Shown: piece after piece, positions 23,979 through 33,031 of the stretch
How positions within the stretch are numbered: the stretch's first letter is position 1
Layout: every line of letters begins with the position of its first letter
DNA from: DATESZ01 sp035283845
GTDB taxonomy: Bacteria > Desulfobacterota > Syntrophia > Syntrophales > JACQWR01
Assembly (NCBI GenBank): GCA_035283845.1
Contig: DATESZ010000190.1
Coordinates: forward strand, 1 to 50,760
DNA: 50,760 bases
Direction of reading: 5' to 3'
Made by a program: the position numbers and the translations under genes
The notes under the pieces: generated by a model
What the model was told of the DNA's origin: nothing
The model's database searches: none
Seen by the model: only the letters and a program-made list of their open reading frames with translations

Positions 23979-24255
23979 TGACCGAACCTCCGTTATCCGG
24001 GACTTTCTTCTGGCCTTCCTTTATCACGACTGTAAAAACCATAGTAACAACAGAAACTAAGATGAGAAAGGCAAAGGTTATCACAGATGCCAGAATCACA
24101 GCATGCGCCGGGTGATCATTGTCGACCACGGATCTATAGACCGCATACCAGAGAAAGGTGAAAACCCCTAACGCAAAGATATAAAAGCACACGAGTAAAA
24201 AAACCTGCACGGACAGGACCACTTTATTTTCAATGGACCTATTTACTCCTTTCAT
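23962..24255 (-). CDS. Small two-helix membrane protein of the cytochrome operon
   Basis: This 97-aa protein has two hydrophobic helices (about 14-38, VVLSVQVFLLVCFYIFALGV, and about 51-77) and a short hydrophilic tail. No known motif was recognised. The ATG follows GAGGTGATGAG. It lies 59 bp after the NrfD gene and overlaps the four-domain cytochrome gene by 17 bp. By position and topology it could play the part of the small ActD subunit, but it is shorter and I see no sequence proof. Confidence 0.8.
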   Translation of the reverse strand: MKGVNRSIENKVVLSVQVFLLVCFYIFALGVFTFLWYAVYRSVVDNDHPAHAVILASVITFAFLILVSVVTMVFTVVIKEGQKKVPDNGGSVNEGEM

Positions 24256-24314
24256 CTCATCACCTCATACTCCTTGAATAAATTAAAGTCTTTCCGACCC
24301 CTTAGGCCTCCGTA

Positions 24315-25673
24315 TTATGAAGGCAGGTAGGTTCGAAGCCTCTCCGCAACTTCATCATGGGCCTTTTCGCGTCCCTCCTGAACCTCCCATATGGACACTA
24401 TGGGAAATAGCTTCGTAAAAACCATATAAATCATCGCAAATAGCGCAAAACAGCCGGCCAGTATTGACCACTCGACCCAGGTGGGGCTATACATCCCTGT
24501 CTCATAGGGTAAGCGAGGATGCATCAGCGTAGGCACGACTATGGTGTAGCGCTCCAGCCACATGCCAATGTTAACAGAAATGGAGGCGATTACGGTCCCT
24601 GTGATAGTGCGAGTTTTATTGTTTGCCAATATAGTGAATGGTATGATAAAGCACGTTATTACCATAATCCAGAAGTGCGGGGCGTATCTGCCCGTAAATT
24701 TTTCCATAAATACCTTTATTTCATCAGGTTCCGCCCCATAGAATACGGTGATATATTCACTGAATGTAAAATAGAGCCACAAACAGGTCATTACGAGGAG
24801 CAATATACCAAGATTATTAAAATGTACCTCTCGGAAATAGCCTTCCAGGTGATAGACCCGCCTGAGAACAGCCATGGCTACGATTATGGCGGCAATGCCG
24901 GAGAAGATGGCGCCGGCCACGAAGTAAGGGCCAAAGATGGCGCTATGCCACATGGGCTGAATGGTCATGGAAAAGACGTATGAAACCACTGTGTGGACTG
25001 AAACTGCGATCGGCAGGACCGTAACCGCCATGATGGCAATACCCCTCTCTAAGTAGTGAATCTGTTTTTCCGTCCCCGCCCAACCGAGAGCCAGCACCTG
25101 ATACAAACGTCCCCTTAGTCCTCCTTTAATCCGGTCCCTCAGAAGCGCAATATCGGGAATGAGAGGCAGGTACAGATAGATCGCACTGGCCGTTAAGTAC
25201 GTGGTAATGCTTACTACATCCCAGAGCAGGGGCGACTGGAAGCGGCCATGAACCAGTACCACCATGACACGGTCAATCCGCCCCAGATCAATGAGTATAT
25301 TGCCTAATCCAAAAAAGAGCACCAGAACCGTGATAACCTCAGCGGAGCGGGTAATCGAACGGCGCCATTCCGCTTTTGATATACGGAGTATGGCAGATAT
25401 GAGTGTACCTGCATGGCTGACTCCAATAAAGAATACAAAGTTGGTAATGTAAACGCCCCAAAAGATAGGGCTGTTTAAACCTGTTACCCCTAATCCGTAC
25501 TTGATCTGGCGGAAATAGGCAAATACAGCGAACAGCACCACTAAAGACAGAAGGGCAAAAACAATGTAGAAGCCTCTGCCCGTCTTCATAATAGGCTGAT
25601 ACAGTATCTCGTCTTTAACCTCTGTCACCTTTTCTTCTTTCCCCAATCCCCTATCCGGCTTTAAAGCTTCCAC
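24315..25673 (-). CDS. NrfD/PsrC/ActC-type quinone-interacting membrane subunit
   Basis: This protein is 452 aa from GTG 25673. That start lies 1 bp after the stop of the FeS gene, with AAGGAG 6 bp before it; the longer frame to 25847 only overlaps the FeS gene. About ten membrane helices are present, beginning IVFALLSLVVLFAVFAYF. Family features include FFIGVSHAGTLISAILRI in helix 2-3 and MWLERYTIVVPTL near the C-terminus. NrfD-type subunits bind menaquinone or ubiquinone and pass or accept electrons through the FeS subunit. Its length and the preceding pentaheme, molybdopterin-fold and FeS genes fit ActC or QrcD better than PsrC of simple polysulfide reductases. Confidence 0.92.
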   Translation of the reverse strand: MEALKPDRGLGKEEKVTEVKDEILYQPIMKTGRGFYIVFALLSLVVLFAVFAYFRQIKYGLGVTGLNSPIFWGVYITNFVFFIGVSHAGTLISAILRISKAEWRRSITRSAEVITVLVLFFGLGNILIDLGRIDRVMVVLVHGRFQSPLLWDVVSITTYLTASAIYLYLPLIPDIALLRDRIKGGLRGRLYQVLALGWAGTEKQIHYLERGIAIMAVTVLPIAVSVHTVVSYVFSMTIQPMWHSAIFGPYFVAGAIFSGIAAIIVAMAVLRRVYHLEGYFREVHFNNLGILLLVMTCLWLYFTFSEYITVFYGAEPDEIKVFMEKFTGRYAPHFWIMVITCFIIPFTILANNKTRTITGTVIASISVNIGMWLERYTIVVPTLMHPRLPYETGMYSPTWVEWSILAGCFALFAMIYMVFTKLFPIVSIWEVQEGREKAHDEVAERLRTYLPS

Positions 25674-25674
25674 G

Positions 25675-26358
25675 CTAAGCTCCTTCCCTGAGGTAATACA
25701 CATTCGGTTCCGTACCAAGCTCTTCCAATAATCTGAATGCCCTTGGACTTCTTGCGAATTTAGAAACGATACTATCTTTATCGTCCAAGTCGCCGAAATA
25801 GATCGCTTTACTTGGACAGGTCTCGGCACAGGCCGGCATATATTCATCAGGGGTCATCTCTCTTTTTTCCGCTTTGGCCCTGTCCTTTGCCCTCTGTATT
25901 CTGTGGGCGCAGAAGACGCACTTTTCGACGACGCCCTTTGGCCTTACGGTGACGTCCGGGTTCAGGGAGTTCATCATCTCTTTGGGCCATGCGGGCTTAT
26001 ACCAGTTCATGGACTTAACGGTATAAGGGCAGGCATTGGCGCAATATCGGCATCCAATGCAACGCCCGTAAATCTGATCGACGATGCCTTCTTTTGTCTT
26101 GTTGGTTGCCCCGACGGGGCATACCTTGATGCAGGGCGGATGCTCGCACTGCATGCAGGGAACCGGCATAAGATTAGATTTGATATGGGGGTATTCCCCC
26201 TCTATACGTTCCACCATGCGTATCCAGCTTATGGACCGGGATAATGCCGACTCCTCCGGATCAGGCGGCGGTATGTTGTTTTCAACCTGGCAAGCAATGA
26301 CACATGCCTGGCACGCGGTACACTTATCCAGGTCTATTACCATTCCCCATCTACTCAT
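25675..26358 (-). CDS. Four-cluster 4Fe-4S electron-transfer subunit (PsrB/ActB2/QrcC type)
   Basis: This 227-aa ferredoxin-like protein has four cysteine groups: CTACQACVIACQ, CMQCEHPPCIKVCP, CIGCRYCANACP, and CVFCAH with a later CAETCP. That is the standard four-cluster wire of complex iron-sulfur molybdoenzymes. No signal peptide is visible; partners of this type are usually exported together with the Tat-targeted catalytic subunit. The ATG follows GGGAGG. It lies 10 bp after the molybdopterin-fold gene and 1 bp before NrfD. In true Alternative Complex III this domain is fused to the molybdopterin-fold protein; here it is separate. Confidence 0.93.
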   Translation of the reverse strand: MSRWGMVIDLDKCTACQACVIACQVENNIPPPDPEESALSRSISWIRMVERIEGEYPHIKSNLMPVPCMQCEHPPCIKVCPVGATNKTKEGIVDQIYGRCIGCRYCANACPYTVKSMNWYKPAWPKEMMNSLNPDVTVRPKGVVEKCVFCAHRIQRAKDRAKAEKREMTPDEYMPACAETCPSKAIYFGDLDDKDSIVSKFARSPRAFRLLEELGTEPNVYYLREGA

Positions 26359-26368
26359 TCCATCCTCC

Positions 26369-28810
26369 CTATGCCTTATACACTTTGACCCTGGAATTGT
26401 GCATCAGGGATTCACCTGTGAAAGGATCTGTCTGGCTAGCCACTAACTGGAAGACGTTTTCTCCAATCCCGTTTTCCCAGCGGCCAAGCGTCTTGTGTCC
26501 TAACCCCATGGGGATATTGATCACTTCAGGCATAGCTCCGGGAGTCAATTTTGCCCTGAACTTCAGCCTCTCCCGTGGCGATACCACCCAAACCCAATCG
26601 CCGTCCTTTATGCCCAATTCTCGAGCCGCCACAGGGTTTATCTCTACCCATGCCTTCCACTTTTGCTTGCTATAAAAACTACTGATATCCTGCAGGTACG
26701 GATTATTCGCATGAATCGAGCCGGCAAAGACCAGTGGCTGAAATACCTTTAAGTGGAACGGATAATCCCTTTCACTACGCCCCTTGGATTCCCAATGAGG
26801 CAAAAAGACATGATCTCCTCTTGCCTCGATACCTAAGCTTTTTAGCGCCTGCTGGTTATTCCCTCCAGGGGCGACATCTTTTTCCAGATGATATTTCAGG
26901 ATCTGGGAGTAAAACTCAAATTTCCTCGAGGGCGTCCTGAATACCCTTCCCCATTCTTCAAAAGAGTAAACGGGTTCCCACCATCCTCCCTTGTCCTGTA
27001 TTTCCTCCCAAAATTCTTCAAATTTCTGATATCCAGGCGCCCTCCATCCGCGTCTCACCAGCTCTCTCAGCAAGCCCTCCTCCATTTCCGGAGCAAAGAT
27101 GTCGCCTCTCTTCATATCATAGAGTTTTTTCATGGTATGGGACAGCGCTTCCTGAGAGTCTTTCCAGGGGAAGGCATTTGCCAAGGGCTTTCCGAGACCC
27201 TTAGCGATCGCCAAGATAACATCACAGGTATTTCTGGTATTGTATCGGGGCGCCACTACCGGCTTTCCTATCCCTACTACGGGGAACCCTTGAAATGTAT
27301 AGGTTACATTGCTTTGCCATTTCTCCAGATAGGTATGATCCGGCAAGATAAGATCGGCATTCTGAGTCGTTTCATCCATATAGGGCGAAAAACTCACAAT
27401 TAAAGGGATCTTTCTCGTCGCCTGCAATAAACCTTCTATCTTCTGCTCGGAGAAAAGGGGGTTGCAGTTATACAAAAACAATGTATCGATGTCATAGGGC
27501 TTTCCACGCAAGACTCTTTCCGTAAAGAGAGAGAGCGCGCCATTGGCCAGAGGGAACTTGCCACTTTCTCCAGAGGCGAGTGGAGTCATCTGCAGGCCTT
27601 TTCGCGCCCGTTCATCAATTTCCGGCTCAGGAAGATCAAGCACCGGCGGGTTTTTGATGGTCAGAATGCCGCCCGGCTTATCGATATTTCCTGCCAGCGC
27701 ATTTAGAGCCTGTATTGACATCTGCTTATAAATATCTCCCCTGGTTCCTATCGCGAGGGCAGGTCCTTGCGTGGCAAATTCTTTTGACAATCTCAAAATG
27801 GATTCCACCGGAATGCCCGTGACCTCGGAAACCACTGCAGGAGAATAATTTTGCAATACCATGTTCTTATAACCTTGACGTCCTGCTCCGGACGGGTCTT
27901 GCCAGTCTTCAAATCCAAAGGTGTGTTTCTCGACGAAATTTTTATCATACAATCCTTCTTTGATGATAAAGTGCGCCATCCCCAAGGCCAGGGCGCCTTC
28001 CGTCCCCGGTTTTACCGGTATCCATTCATCCGCTTTTGCCGCTGTTACAGAATAGCGGGACTCCACCTGCACGATCTTGCCTCTGACGCTCTTCGCTCTT
28101 CTCGTGTAGCCGAAGGCATTCATAACCTGCACCGGCGACCAGAATGACTGAAGAAGGTCTGATTCGAACGATACTATGTAATTTGCCATCCCCATATCGT
28201 AAACCACGTCATCTTTTAAGCCTTGCATCAGATAAAAGGCATCCACACTGCCATAGTCCAATCCCGTTGGGATGTTAATGTAGTTTGGCGAACCGAATTG
28301 GCGGAGGAATCTTTCGGAGAGCATCCTTGTCAGCCCCATGGAATCCCCGTCCATAAAGGCCAGTTTATGGGCGAAATTTTTTACCCTTATTTCTTTAAGC
28401 CAGTTTACCACGTAAGCGATCGCTTCATCCCAGGTTATTTCCTGCCATTTCCCGGCGCCCCTGTCCAGGGACCTCTTCAACGGTCCCTTAATCCGATCCG
28501 GGTCATTTAGGGCAATTAATCCGGCCTGGCCTTTAGGACATAATTTGCCCCTATTAACGGGATGGAACGGATTGCCCTCGATCTTTACGGGTCTATCTCC
28601 AACCAACCTGACGCGGATACCGCATCCACCAGGGCACTGACGGCATAATGAGCTAACCCACCTTTCATATCCATTAGGCACCTCCACCCAGTCCTCACCC
28701 CAGACTGTCCGAAAGGCCTTAACAGCTAAATCGGGGGCATAACTCAGCACGCCGCCTCCGGCGGCGACTCCAGCCACCGTTAAGAATTCTCTTCTCGTAA
28801 TTGTTCCCAT
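26369..28810 (-). CDS. Tat-exported molybdopterin-fold oxidoreductase subunit (ActB1/QrcB/PsrA-like)
   Basis: This protein is 813 aa from ATG 28810, which has AAGGAG 10 bp upstream; the longer frame starts with TTG and adds 11 residues without a ribosome site. A twin-arginine signal (TRREFLTVAG) is followed by a [4Fe-4S] motif (CRQCPGGCGIRV, then KLCPKG). The typical molybdopterin-binding domains follow to residue 813. At the usual Mo-ligand position, eight residues after GSPN, catalytic relatives have Cys, Ser or Sec; this protein reads GSPNYINIPTGLDYG, with Leu and then Asp. It may therefore lack a catalytic Mo centre, as in ActB and QrcB, and serve as a structural or electron-transfer subunit. 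This rests on a by-eye alignment. Polysulfide or tetrathionate reductase remains possible. Confidence 0.88.
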   Translation of the reverse strand: MGTITRREFLTVAGVAAGGGVLSYAPDLAVKAFRTVWGEDWVEVPNGYERWVSSLCRQCPGGCGIRVRLVGDRPVKIEGNPFHPVNRGKLCPKGQAGLIALNDPDRIKGPLKRSLDRGAGKWQEITWDEAIAYVVNWLKEIRVKNFAHKLAFMDGDSMGLTRMLSERFLRQFGSPNYINIPTGLDYGSVDAFYLMQGLKDDVVYDMGMANYIVSFESDLLQSFWSPVQVMNAFGYTRRAKSVRGKIVQVESRYSVTAAKADEWIPVKPGTEGALALGMAHFIIKEGLYDKNFVEKHTFGFEDWQDPSGAGRQGYKNMVLQNYSPAVVSEVTGIPVESILRLSKEFATQGPALAIGTRGDIYKQMSIQALNALAGNIDKPGGILTIKNPPVLDLPEPEIDERARKGLQMTPLASGESGKFPLANGALSLFTERVLRGKPYDIDTLFLYNCNPLFSEQKIEGLLQATRKIPLIVSFSPYMDETTQNADLILPDHTYLEKWQSNVTYTFQGFPVVGIGKPVVAPRYNTRNTCDVILAIAKGLGKPLANAFPWKDSQEALSHTMKKLYDMKRGDIFAPEMEEGLLRELVRRGWRAPGYQKFEEFWEEIQDKGGWWEPVYSFEEWGRVFRTPSRKFEFYSQILKYHLEKDVAPGGNNQQALKSLGIEARGDHVFLPHWESKGRSERDYPFHLKVFQPLVFAGSIHANNPYLQDISSFYSKQKWKAWVEINPVAARELGIKDGDWVWVVSPRERLKFRAKLTPGAMPEVINIPMGLGHKTLGRWENGIGENVFQLVASQTDPFTGESLMHNSRVKVYKA

Positions 28811-28883
28811 CTTTTTTTCACTCCTTATGCCATCCGGTCCCAAGATTAAGCGCCGGGCGCCAACAGTTTTTCCGAGGCATTGG

Positions 28884-29393
28884 TCATTTATGGCAGGTTA
28901 CGCAACTTAAATCCACATTATTTCTCTTATGACATGCTATACAGTAGTTCATATCAATATCAACCAGGGGTCTACGGGGCGGCTTAACAGCTTTTCCCAT
29001 ATCCCCGTGACATTGTTCACAGGCTAATTTGCCGACCGACACGTGTCTATTATGGGAAAAATATACATGAACGGGATTCTTATACAACCTTTTCCAGCTT
29101 ATATTTTGCTTCTTCTTTATATAAGAGATCAGTTTTTTCTCTTCCGGGCTCTTTGATATCGGCTCTTCGCTATGGCACCCCATGCACACCGCAATGTTCG
29201 GTATTGTCGCAAATGCTGAATTTGTAACACCAGCATGGCATTCCTCGCATTTGAGAATTTCTGTATGCACCTTGTGGCTGAATTCCAAAGGCTGTTCTAT
29301 TGCCCCGGCAAAAAATGCATGCCACCTGAAAGCCACCACCACTATTACCAGGAGGACAAAGACGCCAAACAAGATTTTCTTAGACTTTGTCAT
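28884..29393 (-). CDS. Pentaheme cytochrome c (ActA/QrcA-like)
   Basis: This 169-aa protein has an N-terminal membrane anchor (ILFGVFVLLVIVVVAFRW) and five haem sites: CEECH, CMGCH, CEQCH, CIACH and CVTCH. Free histidines in PLEFSHKVH and VYFSHNRHVS are placed as distal ligands in the class-III/ActA pattern. The succession EFSHKVH, then CxxCH, then AFATIPNIAVCMGCH, then VHVYFSHNRH is close to what I know of ActA, the first subunit of Alternative Complex III. It directly precedes the molybdopterin-fold gene, as actA precedes actB. GAGG lies 9 bp before the ATG. Confidence 0.9.
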   Translation of the reverse strand: MTKSKKILFGVFVLLVIVVVAFRWHAFFAGAIEQPLEFSHKVHTEILKCEECHAGVTNSAFATIPNIAVCMGCHSEEPISKSPEEKKLISYIKKKQNISWKRLYKNPVHVYFSHNRHVSVGKLACEQCHGDMGKAVKPPRRPLVDIDMNYCIACHKRNNVDLSCVTCHK

Positions 29394-29444
29394 TATCTGA
29401 TTCCTCTATACTTTCTATAGCCTTTATATTGTTAACGCCATTGC

Positions 29445-30095
29445 CTATTTCCCATGTTCGTACTTCAGTCGAAAATGCTCATGAGTTCCAAGCTGAACGC
29501 GTTCTTTGAAGTCAAATTTATAGTCCATTCCGACGAAAGGGCTGTGCGAATTGTGACACATACGGCACACATTCTCCGTGGGTGGATAAACCAGCCCCGC
29601 CTTCCTGGCATCGGACGTCTTAAACGTTGGATTCTTGAGGTCCATCACTGTGCCGATAAAGGTTCCGCCATGCCCATGGCAGGCCTCACAAGTTACACCG
29701 GCCATCTCAGGGGTCTTCTCAATGGAAACGAAACCGCCCACCAGACCATAGCCGGTAGTGTGGCAGGGTATACAGGTCACATCACGGGTATAGTCCCTTT
29801 CTGGGTCCAGCCCTGCCAGCTCTTTTTCTTTACTCTTCTGGCCAGCCTGGAGCACTTTGAAACTGTTTGCCATCTTCGTCTTTTTCCATGATTCGTATTG
29901 TTTCTTATGGCATTCTCCGCACTTGCCCGGCCCGACAAATTTGCCCTCAGAGACATGCTTGTACCTGGAAAAGTAAAAAAAGATGATGACACCAAAAACC
30001 AGCAACAGGCCGACAAAACTAATCAACCAGGCATATTTGCGAATATTCAGGCGTTTGCTTATTGTCGACTCAGGATATCTTTCTACAGCCATCAT
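29445..30095 (-). CDS. Membrane-anchored tetraheme cytochrome c (c554-like), paralogue 2
   Basis: This 216-aa protein has one anchor helix (WLISFVGLLLVFGVIIFFYF) and haem sites CGECH, CIPCH, CEACH and CRMCH. It is the paralogue of the plus-strand gene at 22022-22681, with long identical stretches across the haem domain and little similarity in the first 30 residues. It is inside the operon between the diheme and pentaheme cytochromes. The start ATG at 30095 follows GGGAGG. The two copies may serve as alternative electron acceptors from the same complexes under different control. Confidence 0.92.
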   Translation of the reverse strand: MMAVERYPESTISKRLNIRKYAWLISFVGLLLVFGVIIFFYFSRYKHVSEGKFVGPGKCGECHKKQYESWKKTKMANSFKVLQAGQKSKEKELAGLDPERDYTRDVTCIPCHTTGYGLVGGFVSIEKTPEMAGVTCEACHGHGGTFIGTVMDLKNPTFKTSDARKAGLVYPPTENVCRMCHNSHSPFVGMDYKFDFKERVQLGTHEHFRLKYEHGK

Positions 30096-30198
30096 ACACC
30101 TCCCTTCACTTTAATCCTGACATAAAAAATAGTTTCAAATATTTCATGCCAAACGCACCCGCGATTAACGAAGGAGTTCGCATGATAAGAAGACTGTT

Positions 30199-30915
30199 TT
30201 ATTTTTTGCCGCCTGCCAGAAAGGCAATGATATGGTTTAGGTCAGAATCGCTCAACGAAGCGGCATCATAAGGCGGCATGTCGTTTCGTCCACTTCTCAC
30301 AATTTTTCTTATTGTTGCTGAATTTTTTCCCTTTAATGACGGTGCTGAATCGCCCTGTCCTTCATTACCATGGCATCCGGCACAGCCCATATCTCTAAAA
30401 ATGGTTCTTCCTTGTTTGGCGTCTCCTCCGGTTGCCGTGACAGGGGCGGCTTCATACGGAGCAGCAGGCGCAGGTAAACCGGAGGCAGGAGACTTTGCGG
30501 TAACTTGTGGAAGATGCGCCGCAGCAGATTCGAATATCGATTGGTCCCAGTTCCGTATAAAGGCAATCACATCGCTTACCTCAAATTTTTTCAATGACCC
30601 GCCTTCGTCGTCACCAAAAGCCGGCATGCCGGTGCCTGGTCTGCCTCGGGATATAATTTTAACGAGCATTGCTTCTTCCAATGCCGTGCGACGCAAATGC
30701 TTGCCTGGTATATTATCGCCGGTATTTCCATGGCAAGCCACGCAGTGTGACTGGTAAATCTCGGCGCCTCCGGCCACAGCCGCCCCCTTTATCCTGGCAA
30801 TCGCTGCCTCCTGTCGGGCCGGTTCGTACCACCAGTAGATGGGTATAAAAATAACTATCAGCCATACCATAAAGAGACATATGGTCTTTTTCTTTCGCAT
30901 GTCCAAATCATTCAC
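30199..30915 (-). CDS. Membrane-anchored diheme cytochrome c of the Rieske/cytochrome b complex
   Basis: This protein is 238 aa from GTG 30915, which lies 2 bp after the Rieske stop. One N-terminal anchor (FMVWLIVIFIPIYWWY) is followed by two cytochrome c domains with CVACH and CAGCH. A Pro/Ala linker (SPASGLPAPAAPYEAAP) joins the domains. Distal Met candidates lie in GTGMPAFGDD and RNDMPPYD. It follows cytochrome b and Rieske genes and is most simply the c-type subunit of that complex. A 103-bp gap separates it from the next cytochrome gene. Confidence 0.9.
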   Translation of the reverse strand: MNDLDMRKKKTICLFMVWLIVIFIPIYWWYEPARQEAAIARIKGAAVAGGAEIYQSHCVACHGNTGDNIPGKHLRRTALEEAMLVKIISRGRPGTGMPAFGDDEGGSLKKFEVSDVIAFIRNWDQSIFESAAAHLPQVTAKSPASGLPAPAAPYEAAPVTATGGDAKQGRTIFRDMGCAGCHGNEGQGDSAPSLKGKNSATIRKIVRSGRNDMPPYDAASLSDSDLNHIIAFLAGGKK

Positions 30916-30917
30916 GG

Positions 30918-31451
30918 CTACACCCCCAATACCTGGGAAGGATTGAAGGAATCCCTCCTGATTATTTTTCCGGTATCTACCAGGATCATGCCGTCCTCTA
31001 TTTTAACGGGATAGAGATCCATTGGACGCGGCGGCGGACCGGCTATCACCTGGCCGTAACGGTCAAACATGCCACCGTGGCAAGGACAGTTGAATCTCCC
31101 TTCAGAGGCGATCTTATCGAGACTCGGTTCATCTTTTTGCCAGGGTACGACGCAACCCAGATGGGTGCACTTGCGACTGAGGGCAAGAAAACCGGATTCT
31201 ACCCGGGAAAGGTAAAAACGCGCCTCCGGGAAAGAGGTTACCGAGCCGACCGGAAAATTATCTGCCTTCCCGATCGTGACCACACTTCCGAAACCGCCGG
31301 CTTTTACCTGCGGCCAGAGCGAAGCTACGGTTGCCGCCAGACTTTCCGCGGTTAATATACAAAGTCCTCCCCAGAGACCCAATCTCAAGCAATCGCGGCG
31401 GGTTAAGTCTGCAGCGGGGAGTGACGGGCTGTGCACGTCTTGGTTCACCAT
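30918..31451 (-). CDS. Rieske 2Fe-2S protein
   Basis: This protein is 177 aa from ATG 31451, which has AAGGAG 8 bp upstream; the frame to 31502 would run into the cytochrome b gene. A Tat-type anchor (LTRRDCLRLGLWGG, then a hydrophobic stretch) holds the periplasmic domain. The 2Fe-2S ligands are CTHLGC and CPCHGG, separated by about 22 residues. It takes electrons from quinol at cytochrome b and passes them to cytochrome c. It sits 17 bp after cytochrome b and 2 bp before the diheme cytochrome gene. Confidence 0.94.
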   Translation of the reverse strand: MVNQDVHSPSLPAADLTRRDCLRLGLWGGLCILTAESLAATVASLWPQVKAGGFGSVVTIGKADNFPVGSVTSFPEARFYLSRVESGFLALSRKCTHLGCVVPWQKDEPSLDKIASEGRFNCPCHGGMFDRYGQVIAGPPPRPMDLYPVKIEDGMILVDTGKIIRRDSFNPSQVLGV

Positions 31452-31468
31452 GCCAAAATCTCCTTCCC

Positions 31469-33031
31469 TTAGAAAGTTAGACCGCCGGGGGGCAATTTCC
31501 ATACCGGCGTGAGGTGTAATCCGATTCCGCGGAAAAACTGTCCGCTGATAGTTAATACGAAATAGGTGGTGACGAAGGCGGTGAAGAAGGCCAACGCAAT
31601 TTCACGGCCGTTGGGCCGCCACCTCTGAATGCCCAGATAGAGGATGGCCATCAGGGCCCCCATGGTTCCAAGAGGAATAATCCATTCCACCATAACAGGA
31701 GAGCTGATCAAACTCCGGACTCCGCTATATTCATCGAATAATACAAGAATGACAAGTGCTATGGTCGTATAGACAGAAGACCAGATACATATCTCCCGCC
31801 CTTTGGAAGAGGCAAACCATATGCCCACATCCTCCTGCCGGCGCTCAAAGTAAGGTATCGCCATCAAGACGAGGATAACCCCGACAGGTATCCATATTCC
31901 CGAAAGGGCCGGACTCATGTGAAGGAGGATTTCCTGGAGATTGGAAAAATACCAGGGGGCTTTAGCCGGATTTTCCGTAACATCCGGGTTCGCCCATCCC
32001 CGTAACGGGGCATTAAAGAGTACCGAAACAACAAGCAGAAAGAGGGTGGTGCTCAGAACAGCCAGGAGCTCCATCACCATAAGGTGTGGCCAGGAGAACA
32101 ACGTATCATCCGGTCCCTCCTCTACCATGGGGCTGGTACGCTTTATAAGGGCCATTAATCCGTAGGTCCGGGTAGGATGCTTGGGAAACAGTTGGCTTTG
32201 GTCTTCCATACCGGACGGAGAAGCGTGCCTCGGGATGGCTGCTTCCGGCGGCGTATCTAATGTTTCATTCAACGGCGCCGACAGTCCTCCGTCCTTCCTC
32301 ACTCTCCAAAAATGTACGCCCATCAGAACTATCACAACCAGAGGCAGCAGAAAGATGTGCAGAGCATAAAAACGCTGCAATGCCGGCTGACCCACATCGA
32401 AGCCTCCCAGCAGAAAGACCCTGGCCCTGTCGCCCAGTATGGGTGTGTAGGCCGCAATATTCGTGGCGACGGTGATAGCCCAGTATGAAAGCTGGTCATA
32501 GGGAAGAAGATAACCTGAGAAGCTGAGTAGAAGGGTAAAAACCCAGAGCAGGACTCCAATCACCCAGTTTGCCTCACGCGGGGTCTTGTAACCGCCGGTG
32601 AAAAAAACGCGGCACATGTGCAGGAATACCGCCAGCACCATAAGGTGGGCTCCCCAACGATGCAGGTTTCGCAGCATCATACCAAAAGTGACCGAGGTTT
32701 CCAGGGCTTGCATATCCTGATAGGCATGGTCCACCGAGGGCACATACAAAAACATCAGAATGCCCCCGGTGATCGTCAATAAAAAGAAAAGGTAGGCCGA
32801 AATGACGCCAAGCCCCCAGGTATAGGTGATTTTTAATGAGTTTTTCTTTACCTTGACCGGGTGGACGTGCAGGAAGAAACTATTGAACATAACCATGGCC
32901 CGGTTTTCATCAGTGCTGGGATAGCCGGACCGAAACATGGAACGCCAGAGAGCAGTTTGGCGCAGTCTACCCAGAAGCGAAAGGCCTCTCTGAGGAGCGA
33001 TTTTCGATGTAAAGCTATCATCAGTGTTCAT
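31469..33031 (-). CDS. Cytochrome b of a Rieske/cytochrome b (bc-type) complex
   Basis: This protein is 520 aa from ATG 33031, with GGAGG 10 bp upstream and a 4-bp ATGA overlap with the flavoprotein gene. The N-terminal part carries the two b-haem histidine pairs: NLHRWGAHLMVLAVFLHM in helix B and RFYALHIFLLPLVVIVLMGVHFW in helix D. The C-terminal part holds further helices of the quinol site (subunit-IV-like region from about residue 330). A long hydrophilic loop (about 260-320) links the halves. Quinol oxidation at the periplasmic face is the expected role. In an anaerobe it might also run in reverse. Confidence 0.93.
   Translation of the reverse strand: MNTDDSFTSKIAPQRGLSLLGRLRQTALWRSMFRSGYPSTDENRAMVMFNSFFLHVHPVKVKKNSLKITYTWGLGVISAYLFFLLTITGGILMFLYVPSVDHAYQDMQALETSVTFGMMLRNLHRWGAHLMVLAVFLHMCRVFFTGGYKTPREANWVIGVLLWVFTLLLSFSGYLLPYDQLSYWAITVATNIAAYTPILGDRARVFLLGGFDVGQPALQRFYALHIFLLPLVVIVLMGVHFWRVRKDGGLSAPLNETLDTPPEAAIPRHASPSGMEDQSQLFPKHPTRTYGLMALIKRTSPMVEEGPDDTLFSWPHLMVMELLAVLSTTLFLLVVSVLFNAPLRGWANPDVTENPAKAPWYFSNLQEILLHMSPALSGIWIPVGVILVLMAIPYFERRQEDVGIWFASSKGREICIWSSVYTTIALVILVLFDEYSGVRSLISSPVMVEWIIPLGTMGALMAILYLGIQRWRPNGREIALAFFTAFVTTYFVLTISGQFFRGIGLHLTPVWKLPPGGLTF

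Noticed and set aside
25674..25847. N-terminal extension of the NrfD gene
   Set aside because: It overlaps the FeS-subunit gene by 173 bp and has no ribosome site; the GTG at 25673 has AAGGAG and a 1-bp gene gap.
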